From NCBI GenBank assembly GCA_001795795.1, contig MGKV01000009.1, positions 7,260-47,193 of the forward strand: a stretch of 39,934 nt of DNA, written 5' to 3'. Shown here in pieces: positions 29,738 to 38,357 of this stretch. The notes under the pieces were generated by a model. It did not search any database and was not told the DNA's origin. It worked only from the letters and a program-made list of their open reading frames with translations. The stretch is from Candidatus Yanofskybacteria bacterium RIFCSPLOWO2_02_FULL_45_18 (lineage in GTDB: Bacteria; Patescibacteriota; Minisyncoccia; 2-02-FULL-40-12; GWA2-44-9). The position numbers were made by a program, and so were the translations under genes. The first letter of the stretch is position 1. Every line of letters begins with the position of its first letter.

Positions 29738-31093
29738 ATGACCCCTAAAGAACTAAAAAAACAATTTGCTAAAATCCCGCACAATCCGGGCATATACATT
29801 TTCAAAGACCGGAGCGGGCGGAAGCTTTATATCGGCAAGGCCGTTGACCTCAAAAAAAGGTTGTTTTCGTATGCCCGCGTCAGCGACAACCGGATAGACA
29901 AAATGCTTGAGTTGGCAAAATCAATAGAACTCCACCCGACCACATCCGACATTGACGCGCTGATATTAGAGTCGCAATTGATAAAGCTCCACCGCCCGCA
30001 ATTCAATATCATGCTCCGCGACGATAAGCAATACTTTTACATGGTTTTCACCGCAGAAAAATTTTCTAAAATTTTTCTTACGCATCAAATCGGAAATTGG
30101 AGATTGGAAATTGGAAATTTTATTGGTCCCTTCACCGACGGAACCGCCCTTAAAACTACCCTCCGCTTCCTGCGCAACATATTCCCCTACTGCACCTGCA
30201 AAGAAAAGCACAATATCCCCTGCCTAAACTATCATATCGGGAAGTGCCTCGGATTTTGTTGTTTAAAACAACAAAATCCGAACTTACAACTGACAATCAA
30301 TCCCGATCCGAAGAACAAGGATCCGCGACAGAGTCGGGACAACAGACAACAATATCAAAAAAATGTCAGAGCGGTGAAAGATATCCTAAACGGCAAAAGA
30401 ACATCGCTTATCGGAAAACTGGAAAAAGAAATGAAAGATGCCGCCGACAGGAGTGACTTTGAAAAAGCCATTGAACTAAAGAGCAAATTAGGGGCGCTAA
30501 AAAAGATTTTTGAAAACGCCAACATTATTCATAATGCTAAATTCTTAATTATTAATTCTAAAAATACCGGGAAAAATACCGCATTAACAAAGTTAAAGGA
30601 AATGCTCGATTTGAAACGGCTCCCCACGAGAATCGAGGGTTACGACATCGCCAACATTCAAGGCCAATTCGCCAGCGGAGCGATGGTTGTTTTTACAAAC
30701 GGCAAACCCGACAAAACCTCCTACCGCAAGTTTAACATCCGCCAAAGCGAAGGCCGCTCAAACGATACCGCCATGCTGAAAGAAGTGATAACGCGACGGC
30801 TGCAACACAACGAATGGCCCTTGCCCGAGCTGATTGTTGTTGACGGCGGCAAGGGTCAGGTCGGCGCCACGCTTGCGGCTCTCCGCAAACAACGCCGGAG
30901 GATACCCGTCATCAGCCTGGCGAAAAACGCGCGCCACCGCGGCAACCACATATTTATCGGCAACCGCAAAGAAGCTGTCAGCTTATCCGCGCTCCCGCCG
31001 CAAGTCAGAAATTTAATATTGGTCATAGACGCTGAAGCCCACCGCTTCGCGATATCCCACTACCGCTCCCGCCACCGCAAGGGTATCTTTTAG
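29738..31093 (+). CDS. uvrC: Excinuclease subunit UvrC, short form
   Basis: 451 residues versus ~600 in most bacteria. Makes the two incisions in nucleotide excision repair. N-terminal GIY-YIG nuclease (GIYIFKDRSGRKLYIGKAVDLKKR), Cys-rich stretch (CTCKEKHNIPCLNYHIGKCL), UVR motif (EMKDAADRSDFEKAIELKSK), and C-terminal RNase H-like nuclease (IEGYDIANIQGQFASGAMVV, LPELIVVDGGKGQV). The helix-hairpin-helix tail is missing. Two stretches are repeat-derived: IGNWRLEIGNFIG (heptads at 30092-30119) and NPNLQLTINPDPKNKDPRQS after CLGFC, which starts at a near-perfect 31-bp palindrome. Both stay in frame. Confidence 0.92.
   Translation: MTPKELKKQFAKIPHNPGIYIFKDRSGRKLYIGKAVDLKKRLFSYARVSDNRIDKMLELAKSIELHPTTSDIDALILESQLIKLHRPQFNIMLRDDKQYFYMVFTAEKFSKIFLTHQIGNWRLEIGNFIGPFTDGTALKTTLRFLRNIFPYCTCKEKHNIPCLNYHIGKCLGFCCLKQQNPNLQLTINPDPKNKDPRQSRDNRQQYQKNVRAVKDILNGKRTSLIGKLEKEMKDAADRSDFEKAIELKSKLGALKKIFENANIIHNAKFLIINSKNTGKNTALTKLKEMLDLKRLPTRIEGYDIANIQGQFASGAMVVFTNGKPDKTSYRKFNIRQSEGRSNDTAMLKEVITRRLQHNEWPLPELIVVDGGKGQVGATLAALRKQRRRIPVISLAKNARHRGNHIFIGNRKEAVSLSALPPQVRNLILVIDAEAHRFAISHYRSRHRKGIF
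30092..30119. repeat. Heptanucleotide repeat (GGAAATT x4) inside uvrC
   Basis: GGAAATT, GGAGATT, GGAAATT, GGAAATT at exact 7-bp spacing, in frame. Confidence 0.9.
30250..30280. repeat. Palindrome at the edge of a repeat-derived insert in uvrC
   Basis: Fifteen-bp arms CGGATTTTGTTGTTT and AAACAACAAAATCCG around one A. The left arm carries the conserved LGFC codons; the right arm begins the insert. It is followed by heptad-like AACTTACAACTGACAATCAAT and, at the far end, GACAACAGACAACA. Confidence 0.85.
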
Positions 31094-31096
31094 ATA

Positions 31097-31125
31097 TTGA
31101 TTCTTTTATCGTAAAGTGGTAATAT
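31097..31125 (+). promoter_or_regulatory. Promoter of the YvlD-like/secG unit
   Basis: TTGATT, 17-bp spacer, TAATAT; the -10 ends 9 nt before ATG 31135, so the mRNA is nearly leaderless. Confidence 0.65.
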
Positions 31126-31134
31126 CTACTAGAA

Positions 31135-31479
31135 ATGCGGATAATATACAGGATATTAGCTAATTCAATAGCTATTTATGCCGCCACACTCCTGGTGCCG
31201 GGGTTTTATGTAATCGGCGGATGGACTGATTTCCTATTAGCCGGACTGGCGCTGGGACTGCTCAACTTTTTTGTAAAACCGATTCTGAAACTGGTTTCTT
31301 TTCCGATGATAGTGCTGACGCTGGGATTATTCCTGATCATCATCAACGCTATCGTCATCTGGCTGTTAGGTGTTGTGTTAAGCTTTGTCGTTATTGATAA
31401 TTTAATCAGCTTAATGTTCGCCACAATAATCATAGCGGTCGCAAACCAGTTGCTCTATTCTTTTATGGATAGCGCATAA
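31135..31479 (+). CDS. YvlD / phage holin family IV-like membrane protein
   Basis: 114 residues with four membrane segments. Pattern of PF04020 (mycobacterial 4TMS phage holin superfamily): a short loop after the first helix (LLVPGFYVIGGWTDFLLAGL), ALGLLNFFVKPILKLVSFPM then VLTLGLFLIIINAIVIWL. Despite the name these are chromosomal proteins of unknown membrane function, often tied to envelope stress; no phage genes are nearby. It is 13 nt upstream of secG. Confidence 0.88.
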   Translation: MRIIYRILANSIAIYAATLLVPGFYVIGGWTDFLLAGLALGLLNFFVKPILKLVSFPMIVLTLGLFLIIINAIVIWLLGVVLSFVVIDNLISLMFATIIIAVANQLLYSFMDSA

Positions 31480-31492
31480 TTAATCAAAGTTT

Positions 31493-31705
31493 ATGAAAAT
31501 TATAACCTACGCGGAAATAGTGCTGTCGGCTTTGCTGATAATCGCTATTTTGCTTCAGCAAAAAGGCATGGGACTTTCTTCCGCCATCGGTGGAGGATTT
31601 ATGGAATACAGCACCAAGAGAGGCGCCGAGAAGGCTATTTTCTATGCCACGATAGTGCTGGCAATTTTATTTTTCGGAATAGCCGTCGCAAGACTCCTCA
31701 TTTAG
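31493..31705 (+). CDS. secG: Preprotein translocase subunit SecG
   Basis: 70 residues, two membrane helices with the SecG signature between them: LLIIAILLQQKGMGLSSAIG then GGFMEYSTKRGAEKAIF. Part of the SecYEG channel; helps cycling of SecA. It shares the promoter at 31097-31125 with the gene before it. Confidence 0.92.
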   Translation: MKIITYAEIVLSALLIIAILLQQKGMGLSSAIGGGFMEYSTKRGAEKAIFYATIVLAILFFGIAVARLLI

Positions 31706-31783
31706 ATAGAATCTAGGAGCTAGAAACTAGAATCTGGCGGTTTATCAATTCTATTTTCTAATTTCTGTTTACTACTTTCCAAT
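31706..31783. repeat. AT-rich short repeats between secG and the solute-binding protein gene
   Basis: Related units TAGAATC, TAGGAGC, TAGAAAC then TTCTATTTTCTAATTTCTG and TTTACTACTTTCC, close to a 7-bp period. They reach the TTG start of the next gene. Confidence 0.6.
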
Positions 31784-33574
31784 TTGAACGATCACCAGCT
31801 GGACGATTTCTTTGGTTTTAAATCGCCCGACGAAGAAAAAAAACGCAAAGAAGGAATCAGGGAAAGCATATTGAAGAACCTCGGCCAGAGTTTAAAGCTC
31901 CGGCTTATCCCCAGAGTCCTCTCCCAAAAAGAACGGCGTTTAATCTTGGCCTTATTGATTCTGGTTGCCGGGTCAATAGCGTCTTTGCCGTTTACTTTTT
32001 ATTATCATTTTACCGCCACGCGGCCGGATTACGGCGGCTCTTTCAGCGAAGGAGTCATCGGCGAACCGCGCCATATTAATCCTCTTCTCGCCAAAACCGA
32101 TGCCGACAACGACCTTACTGAACTTATATTTTCAGGCCTCATGAAATATAATGACACGGGCAAGCTGGTTCCGGATCTGGCTAAATCCTATGAAATCTCC
32201 AGCGACGGTCTAAAATATACCGTCTATATCAAAGAGGATGCCGAGTGGTCTGACGGAAAACCGGTTTCCGCCGATGATATTATTTTTACCATCCAAACCA
32301 TACAAAATTCCGACTATGGCAGTTCTTTGAGAATAAACTGGCAGGGAGTTGAGGTGGAAAAAGCCGGTGACTATGCCGTTATATTCAAATTAAAAAATAA
32401 ATACGCCCAGTTCCTCAACAACTTAACCGTCAAGATACTGCCGAAACACCTTTGGCAGGACATCAAACCAATAAATTTCGCGCTTTCCGAGCTTAACATT
32501 AAACCAATCGCTTCGGGTCCGTTTAAATTCAAAAAATTAAAAAAGGATAAGCTGGGAGCGATACGGTCTTACGAACTTGAAGCAAATAAAAATTTCTATG
32601 ACGGGCGGCCATACATAGACAATATCGAGTTCAAATTCTATGCTTCGGAAGATGCGATGATTGACGCCCACAATAAGGGCGAGATAGGGGCGATGAGTTT
32701 TGTTTCGCCCAAAAATATCAAAAAAATAAAATTCAAACAGCGTCTTTCAATTCAAAAAATAAATATGCCGCGCTACTTTGCCGTATTCTTCAACCAAAAT
32801 CAAAGCAAATTGCTTTCTGACAAAAATGTCCGGCTCGCCTTGGCCTACGGAACCGACAAAAATGACCTCATAAAACAAGTGCTCGACGATAACGGCATAA
32901 CGGTTGATTCGCCTCTGGTTGGTGGAGCTTTGGATATAAGCGACAGCGTAACAAAGTATTCTTACGATCCGGATAATGCCAAAAAGATGCTCTCAACGGC
33001 GGGGTGGACTAATGCGGATGAACACGGCATCTTGAGCAAAAAAGACGGTTCTGACCGACTGTCTGTCAAGATAACAACCTCCACCTGGCCGGAGCTCGCT
33101 GAAGTCGCCAACATACTTAAAGAACAATGGAGCAAAATAGGGGTTGAGGTTAATACAGAAGTTTTGCCCATAACCGAATTACAGCAGACCATTAAAGACC
33201 GCGGCTATCAAACGCTTCTTTTCGGCGAGATATTAAATATTGATCCCGACCCTTTCAGTTTATGGCACTCATCGCAAAAAAGAGAGCCGGGACTGAATCT
33301 GGCGCTATATGACAATAAAGCCGCCGATACGCTATTGGAAGACGCGCGGCAGACCCTTAATCCTCTGGAACGCGCCAAAAAATATGATGATTTCCAGAAA
33401 CTGGTAGCCGAAGACATACCGGCCATTTTCCTGTATAACCCGCAGTATCTTTACGCCCAATCAAATAAAATAAACGGCTTTGACAGTAAAATAATAGCCG
33501 CCCCCTCGGACCGTTTCGCCAACGCCAATCAATGGTATGTTGAAACTAAAAGAGCTTTCGGGGAGAAGGAGTAA
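31784..33574 (+). CDS. Membrane-anchored ABC-type peptide-binding protein (SBP family 5)
   Basis: 596 residues. The first ~50 residues are charged and cytoplasmic (DDFFGFKSPDEEKKRKEGI), followed by a membrane anchor (~51-75, LILALLILVAGSIASLPFTF) and then a full family 5 binding domain: GVIGEPRHINPLLAKTDADN, LAKSYEISSDGLKYTVYIKE, EWSDGKPVSADDIIF. Family members bind oligopeptides, nickel or other solutes outside the cell. It lacks a lipobox; no permease or ATPase gene is nearby. The start is TTG, immediately after a repeat tract, so the true start is uncertain. Confidence 0.88.
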   Translation: MNDHQLDDFFGFKSPDEEKKRKEGIRESILKNLGQSLKLRLIPRVLSQKERRLILALLILVAGSIASLPFTFYYHFTATRPDYGGSFSEGVIGEPRHINPLLAKTDADNDLTELIFSGLMKYNDTGKLVPDLAKSYEISSDGLKYTVYIKEDAEWSDGKPVSADDIIFTIQTIQNSDYGSSLRINWQGVEVEKAGDYAVIFKLKNKYAQFLNNLTVKILPKHLWQDIKPINFALSELNIKPIASGPFKFKKLKKDKLGAIRSYELEANKNFYDGRPYIDNIEFKFYASEDAMIDAHNKGEIGAMSFVSPKNIKKIKFKQRLSIQKINMPRYFAVFFNQNQSKLLSDKNVRLALAYGTDKNDLIKQVLDDNGITVDSPLVGGALDISDSVTKYSYDPDNAKKMLSTAGWTNADEHGILSKKDGSDRLSVKITTSTWPELAEVANILKEQWSKIGVEVNTEVLPITELQQTIKDRGYQTLLFGEILNIDPDPFSLWHSSQKREPGLNLALYDNKAADTLLEDARQTLNPLERAKKYDDFQKLVAEDIPAIFLYNPQYLYAQSNKINGFDSKIIAAPSDRFANANQWYVETKRAFGEKE

Positions 33575-33583
33575 CGATATACG

Positions 33584-33626
33584 TTCGCGCTACTGCACTC
33601 AGTATTTTCTCACCTTCGTTCGTCAA
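33584..33626. repeat. Dispersed ~43-bp repeat, copy 2
   Basis: CTCAGTATTTTCTCACCTTC then GTTCGTCAA; see the copy at 12581-12623. It lies just upstream of the tRNA-Leu promoter. Confidence 0.6.
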
Positions 33627-33655
33627 TTGCAATTTAAACTAACTTAAGGTATAAT
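33627..33655 (+). promoter_or_regulatory. Promoter of tRNA-Leu(CAG) and rnj
   Basis: TTGCAA, 17-bp spacer, TATAAT; about 58 nt upstream of the tRNA. No promoter or terminator lies between the tRNA and rnj. Confidence 0.7.
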
Positions 33656-33713
33656 TACCTTTCATTCAACTCTCTCAAATAGCTATTTTTTAACTAAATA
33701 ACTCTTGTACCGA

Positions 33714-33797
33714 GTCCGGATGGTGAAATTGGCAGACACGTAGCGTTCAGGGCGCTATGACCGCAAGGTCGTGGGAGTTCAAATCTCCCTCCGGGCA
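33714..33797 (+). tRNA. tRNA-Leu (anticodon CAG)
   Basis: Acceptor GTCCGGA/TCCGGGC (one T-G pair), anticodon stem-loop TAGCG-TTCAGGG-CGCTA with CAG, long variable arm (TGACCGCAAGGTCGT), T-arm GGGAGTTCAAATCTCCC, discriminator A at 33797. CCA is not encoded (CAA follows), unlike the other three tRNAs here. The rnj start codon begins 3 nt after its last base. Confidence 0.95.
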
Positions 33798-33799
33798 CA

Positions 33800-35797
33800 A
33801 TGGAAGAAAATAATAAAGAATCAGAGCAACTCTTCACGATTGAACCCCTAGTTCAAAAGGAGGAAAAACCGACAGCAACATTAACGGCAACCCCGACACG
33901 TCGGTTTTCAAGCCGTTCAAGAAGGCCATCCGGACAACCGCAAAGGCCTCAAACCCAGCCGGCAGAAAGCGCGCGCCGGCCAGAATCGGGCCAACAACCA
34001 AGACGCTCTCCCCGCCCGCGGAACCGTTACGGCGCTCCCCGTTCACGCTTAGCCGGTGAAAGACGCTTGCCGCCGACTCAAATACATCAAGGCCGCATCG
34101 GCACGCCCGAAGGAGTTGATATGAGTAAAGAAGATACTCTGAAAATTATCCCTTTGGGAGGGCTGGGCGAAATCGGCAAAAATATGTATGTGGTTGAATA
34201 CCGAGACGATATTATCGTAATTGACGCCGGCGTTATGTTCCCGCAAGACAATATGCCCGGCATAGACTTCGTCATTCCCAATACCAAATACCTCGAGGAG
34301 AGAAAGCAAAACATCCGCGGCTTGATACTGACGCATGGCCATTTTGACCATGTCGGCGCCGTATCTTACCTGCAAGACAAGCTTGGCCATCCCGATATCT
34401 ATACCGCCGAGCTGACCAAACGATTCGTGGAAAAAAGGCATGTAGAGTTCTCGCATCTCCCTAAACTTAATTTCCATGTCGTAAAGCACGGCGACAAGAT
34501 TAAATTCGGCGATTATCTTGAAGCGGAGTTTTTCCACATGAACCACAACATCCCCGATGATTTGGCGGTGATAATCACTACTCCGTGGGGCACTTTCATG
34601 CATACGGCTGATTTTAAATTTGACCCCAATCCGATGAATGACAGGCCGGCGGACTTAAGGCGCTTAAAAGAATTTGGAGACCGCGGCGTGGATATTTTAA
34701 TGTGCGAATCAACCGATGCCGAAGAGGAGGGGCATTCCCTTTCGGAACAGACGATTTTTGAAAATATGGACAAGATATTCAAAGACGCAAACGGCATGAT
34801 ACTTGCCGGCACTTTTTCCACCATGATTAACCGTATGCAGCAGATGGTTCAGCTATCTGAAAAATACGGCCGCAAAGTAATATTTGACGGCTACAGCATT
34901 AAGACCAACATTGAAATAGCCAAAGAAATGGGTTACATCAAGCTGGCTAAAGGCACCCAAATACCTATGGAACAAGTGGATAATTACCCCCGCAACCGCA
35001 TCACCGTTATCGCCACCGGCGCGCTGGGGCAGGAAAGCTCTTCGCTGATGCGAATTATCAACCAAGACCACCGCCACCTGCGGGTGCTAAAAGGAGATTC
35101 GGTTATTTTCTCGTCGTCGGTCATCCCGGGCAACGAGCGCAGTGTTCAGTATTTGAAAGACGGGCTTTATCGCGCCGGAGCGAGGGTCTATCACTACCAA
35201 ATGATGGATATTCACGCCGGCGGACACGCCAAGAAAGACGACCTACGGCAGATTCTGGATTTAATCCGCCCCAAATTCCTCATCCCCCATCACGGACATT
35301 ATTCCATGATGGTCACGCTTGGCGATCTGGCGGTTAAAGAAAAGGGCATGCCGCCGGAAAATGTAATCATTGCCGATAACGGCAAGATAATTCACTTCAC
35401 CAAAGACCGCTGGTGGTTTGATAAAATACAGGCGCCGGCTAATTATATCATGATCGACGGATTGGGCATCGGCGATGTGGGCAATGTGGTCATGCGCGAC
35501 CGCCAGGTCTTGGCCGAGGACGGAATGTTCGTCATCGTCGCTTTGCTGGATACCAGAACCGGCAAAGTAAAAGGCAGCCCCGACATTATTTCCCGCGGAT
35601 TCATCTATCTTAAAGAAAACAAGGATATGCTGATGCAGGTCAGACGGCGCGTCCGAGCTATTATTGAAAGCAAGTCCATGTTGCCGGAGGCCAATGCGGC
35701 ATATCTTAAGGACGAGATTCGCAATCAGATTGGACTTTACCTTTTCCAGCAGACCGAGAGACGGCCCATGGTGCTCCCCGTGTTAATAGAAGTGTAA
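33800..35797 (+). CDS. rnj: Ribonuclease J
   Basis: 665 residues. 5'-to-3' exo- and endoribonuclease of the metallo-beta-lactamase/beta-CASP group, central to mRNA decay and rRNA/tRNA maturation. Residues 1-107 are a disordered Pro/Arg/Gln-rich extension; the enzyme proper starts at MSKEDTLKIIPLGGLGEIGK. Metal motifs are LTHGHFDHVGAVSYL, MHTADFKFDPNP and, near the end, IPHHGHYSMM. Two starts are possible: ATG 33800, three nt after a tRNA, giving an essentially leaderless mRNA, and ATG 34121 preceded by GGAG, giving the bare enzyme. Both may be used. Confidence 0.95.
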   Translation: MEENNKESEQLFTIEPLVQKEEKPTATLTATPTRRFSSRSRRPSGQPQRPQTQPAESARRPESGQQPRRSPRPRNRYGAPRSRLAGERRLPPTQIHQGRIGTPEGVDMSKEDTLKIIPLGGLGEIGKNMYVVEYRDDIIVIDAGVMFPQDNMPGIDFVIPNTKYLEERKQNIRGLILTHGHFDHVGAVSYLQDKLGHPDIYTAELTKRFVEKRHVEFSHLPKLNFHVVKHGDKIKFGDYLEAEFFHMNHNIPDDLAVIITTPWGTFMHTADFKFDPNPMNDRPADLRRLKEFGDRGVDILMCESTDAEEEGHSLSEQTIFENMDKIFKDANGMILAGTFSTMINRMQQMVQLSEKYGRKVIFDGYSIKTNIEIAKEMGYIKLAKGTQIPMEQVDNYPRNRITVIATGALGQESSSLMRIINQDHRHLRVLKGDSVIFSSSVIPGNERSVQYLKDGLYRAGARVYHYQMMDIHAGGHAKKDDLRQILDLIRPKFLIPHHGHYSMMVTLGDLAVKEKGMPPENVIIADNGKIIHFTKDRWWFDKIQAPANYIMIDGLGIGDVGNVVMRDRQVLAEDGMFVIVALLDTRTGKVKGSPDIISRGFIYLKENKDMLMQVRRRVRAIIESKSMLPEANAAYLKDEIRNQIGLYLFQQTERRPMVLPVLIEV

Positions 35798-35813
35798 ACA
35801 AAACTTCCCAGTC

Positions 35814-35857
35814 ATATAAACGAAGCCCCAATAAGTTGGGGGCCTTTCCGTTTATAT
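35814..35857 (+). terminator. Nested hairpin after rnj
   Basis: Outer arms ATATAAACG / CGTTTATAT and inner GCCCCAA-TAAG-TTGGGGGC. No T-run, so a terminator role is probable but not certain. Confidence 0.5.
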
Positions 35858-35867
35858 AACCACAAGG

Positions 35868-35965
35868 GCTTCGCCAATCTCATCGTTAAAATATCCGCTT
35901 GAAACTCAACGTAGTCCAACTACGCTTCGTTTCAATGCTCGATTTTACCTTGATATTGGCGAAGC
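35868..35965. repeat. Large structured inverted element upstream of trpS
   Basis: GCTTCGCCAAT at 35868-35878 is matched by ATTGGCGAAGC at 35955-35965. Inside, TTGAAAC...ACGTAGT and ACTACG...GTTTCAA pair. The ~98-bp element has no coding potential and looks like a palindromic intergenic repeat. A further small hairpin (CGGCTCA/TGAGCCG) follows around 35988-36006. Confidence 0.7.
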
Positions 35966-36015
35966 TGGAAAGTTTTGAAATACGCATTCGGCTCACATTA
36001 TGAGCCGAGTGGTAA

Positions 36016-36044
36016 TTGAAACTAAATTAATTTTGAGATATCCT
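36016..36044 (+). promoter_or_regulatory. trpS promoter, leaderless
   Basis: TTGAAA, 17-bp spacer, TATCCT, ending 6 nt before ATG 36051. Confidence 0.5.
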
Positions 36045-36050
36045 AAATAT

Positions 36051-37058
36051 ATGAAAAAAGTTTCTTTAACCGGTGACAGACCGTCGGGGCCACTTCACAT
36101 CGGCCATCTTTTTGGCTCTCTCTTATCTCGCAAAGAAACAGAAATTGAAAATGAGTCATATGTTATGGTTGCTGATGTTCAAGCGCTAACTGACCACTTT
36201 GATCAGCCAGAAAAAATAAGAGAAAATATTTATGAAATAACGGCTGATAATCTGGCCGTCGGTCTCAATCCTGAAAAAACAACTTTTTTTATCCAAAGTA
36301 AAATTCCTCAAATTGCGGAGCTTACTGTTTTTTTCTCAAATCTGGTAACAGTAAATACGCTAAAAAGAAACCCGACCGTTAAAACCGAGATTGCCGAAAA
36401 AAAAGATTTATTTGGCCAAGAAGGAGAAAGTTTAACATATGGATTTTTAGGATACCCTGTTAGCCAAGCGGCCGATATTACAATCGTAAGGGCAGAAGTC
36501 GTTCCTGTCGGAAGCGACCAGCTACCAATGATAGAACAAACTCGTGAGATCGTTGAAAAATTCCACAGAACTTACCCCATAAAAGGAAATACCTTCCCGT
36601 TGCCAATAGCTAAATTATCTGACGCTCCAAAAATTATTGGATTGGACGGTTCTGCTAAAATGTCCAAGAGCTTGAATAATGCGATATATCTCAAAGACAC
36701 TCCCGAAAAAACTGCTGAAAAAATAAAAACCGCAAAAACCGACTCCGGTTCATCAATAAAAGAACTAACCGACCCCAACCCGTCGCCCTCTATTTATAAC
36801 TTGGTTAGGATCTACGCATTAATTCATAACCAAAAAATAATAGATGCCTACAAAGAATTAGACGGCATGAAATACAGCCCTTTCAAAGAAAAGCTTGCAA
36901 AAGACCTAAATAATTATCTCTCCCCGATACGAGAGAGAAGAGAAGAATTGAAACCAGATTATATAAAAGAGGTGCTGGACGCTGGTTCTAAAAAGGTACT
37001 TAAAAAAGCAGAAGAAACAATGGCTCTGGTCAAAAAAGCGATGAGAATAGATTATTAG
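36051..37058 (+). CDS. trpS: Tryptophan--tRNA ligase
   Basis: 335 residues. Class I synthetase, charges tRNA-Trp. HIGH-type motif PLHIGHLFG near the N-terminus, VADVQALTDHF, QAADITIVRAEVVPVGSDQL (tryptophan/ATP pocket) and KMSKS in GSAKMSKSLNN. The start is ATG 36051 rather than the upstream ATG at 36000, which lies in a hairpin and adds an unrelated 17-residue piece. The gene is visibly richer in A and T than its neighbours (many AAA, TTT and ATA codons) and has none of the repeat inserts. A second trpS-like tail overlaps its end in another frame, which suggests replacement of an older trpS. Confidence 0.95.
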   Translation: MKKVSLTGDRPSGPLHIGHLFGSLLSRKETEIENESYVMVADVQALTDHFDQPEKIRENIYEITADNLAVGLNPEKTTFFIQSKIPQIAELTVFFSNLVTVNTLKRNPTVKTEIAEKKDLFGQEGESLTYGFLGYPVSQAADITIVRAEVVPVGSDQLPMIEQTREIVEKFHRTYPIKGNTFPLPIAKLSDAPKIIGLDGSAKMSKSLNNAIYLKDTPEKTAEKIKTAKTDSGSSIKELTDPNPSPSIYNLVRIYALIHNQKIIDAYKELDGMKYSPFKEKLAKDLNNYLSPIRERREELKPDYIKEVLDAGSKKVLKKAEETMALVKKAMRIDY

Positions 37059-37159
37059 CAAAAGAAGTCACCAAAATCCTCGAATCTTCCGAAGAAAAGG
37101 CAAGAAAAATCGCAGATGTGAATCTGCGAGAAATCAAAACAAAGATGGGGTTACTCTAG
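37052..37159 (+). pseudogene. Relic C-terminal tail of a second trpS
   Basis: In a frame different from trpS, 35 codons run from within the trpS end to TAG 37157: LLAKEVTKILESSEEKARKI then ADVNLREIKTKMGLL. This matches the usual end of tryptophanyl-tRNA synthetases (EVxxIL...AEKARKIA...T...V...MGL) and parallels the actual trpS end (IKEVLDAGSKKVLKKAEETM then ALVKKAMRI). It has no start codon. Probably the remnant of a displaced native gene. Confidence 0.65.
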
Positions 37160-37160
37160 G

Positions 37161-37188
37161 TTTACCTAGTCCTCGCTTCTCATATAAT
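37161..37188 (+). promoter_or_regulatory. ychF promoter, leaderless
   Basis: TTTACC, 16-bp spacer, TATAAT; the -10 ends 8 nt before ATG 37197. A small hairpin, CTAGG/CCTAG, overlaps the -35. Confidence 0.55.
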
Positions 37189-37196
37189 CTTTCAAC

Positions 37197-38288
<1,092 letters not shown>

Positions 38289-38307
38289 GATGCTTGCCCC
38301 GTCACCG

Positions 38308-38357
38308 AACAAGCATATGCCAACGCGTGCGGAAGCACGCGTTGGCATATGCTTGTT
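38308..38357. terminator. Very strong 23-bp hairpin after ychF
   Basis: Perfect 23-bp arms (38308-38330 and 38335-38357; outer AACAAGCATATG, inner ACGCGTGC) around GGAA. CCCCGTCACC before it and GCGGGGTGGCGG after it extend the pairing partly and resemble the ends of the element at 4137-4210. Followed by TTG only, so terminator function is probable but not typical. Confidence 0.7.

Noticed and set aside
31135-31479. Prophage signal from the holin-like protein
   Set aside because: PF04020-type proteins are common chromosomal genes; no phage structural, integrase or lysis genes are nearby.
36000-36050. Longer trpS start at 36000
   Set aside because: The extra 17 residues are partly hairpin sequence and unlike TrpRS; a promoter lies between this ATG and 36051.
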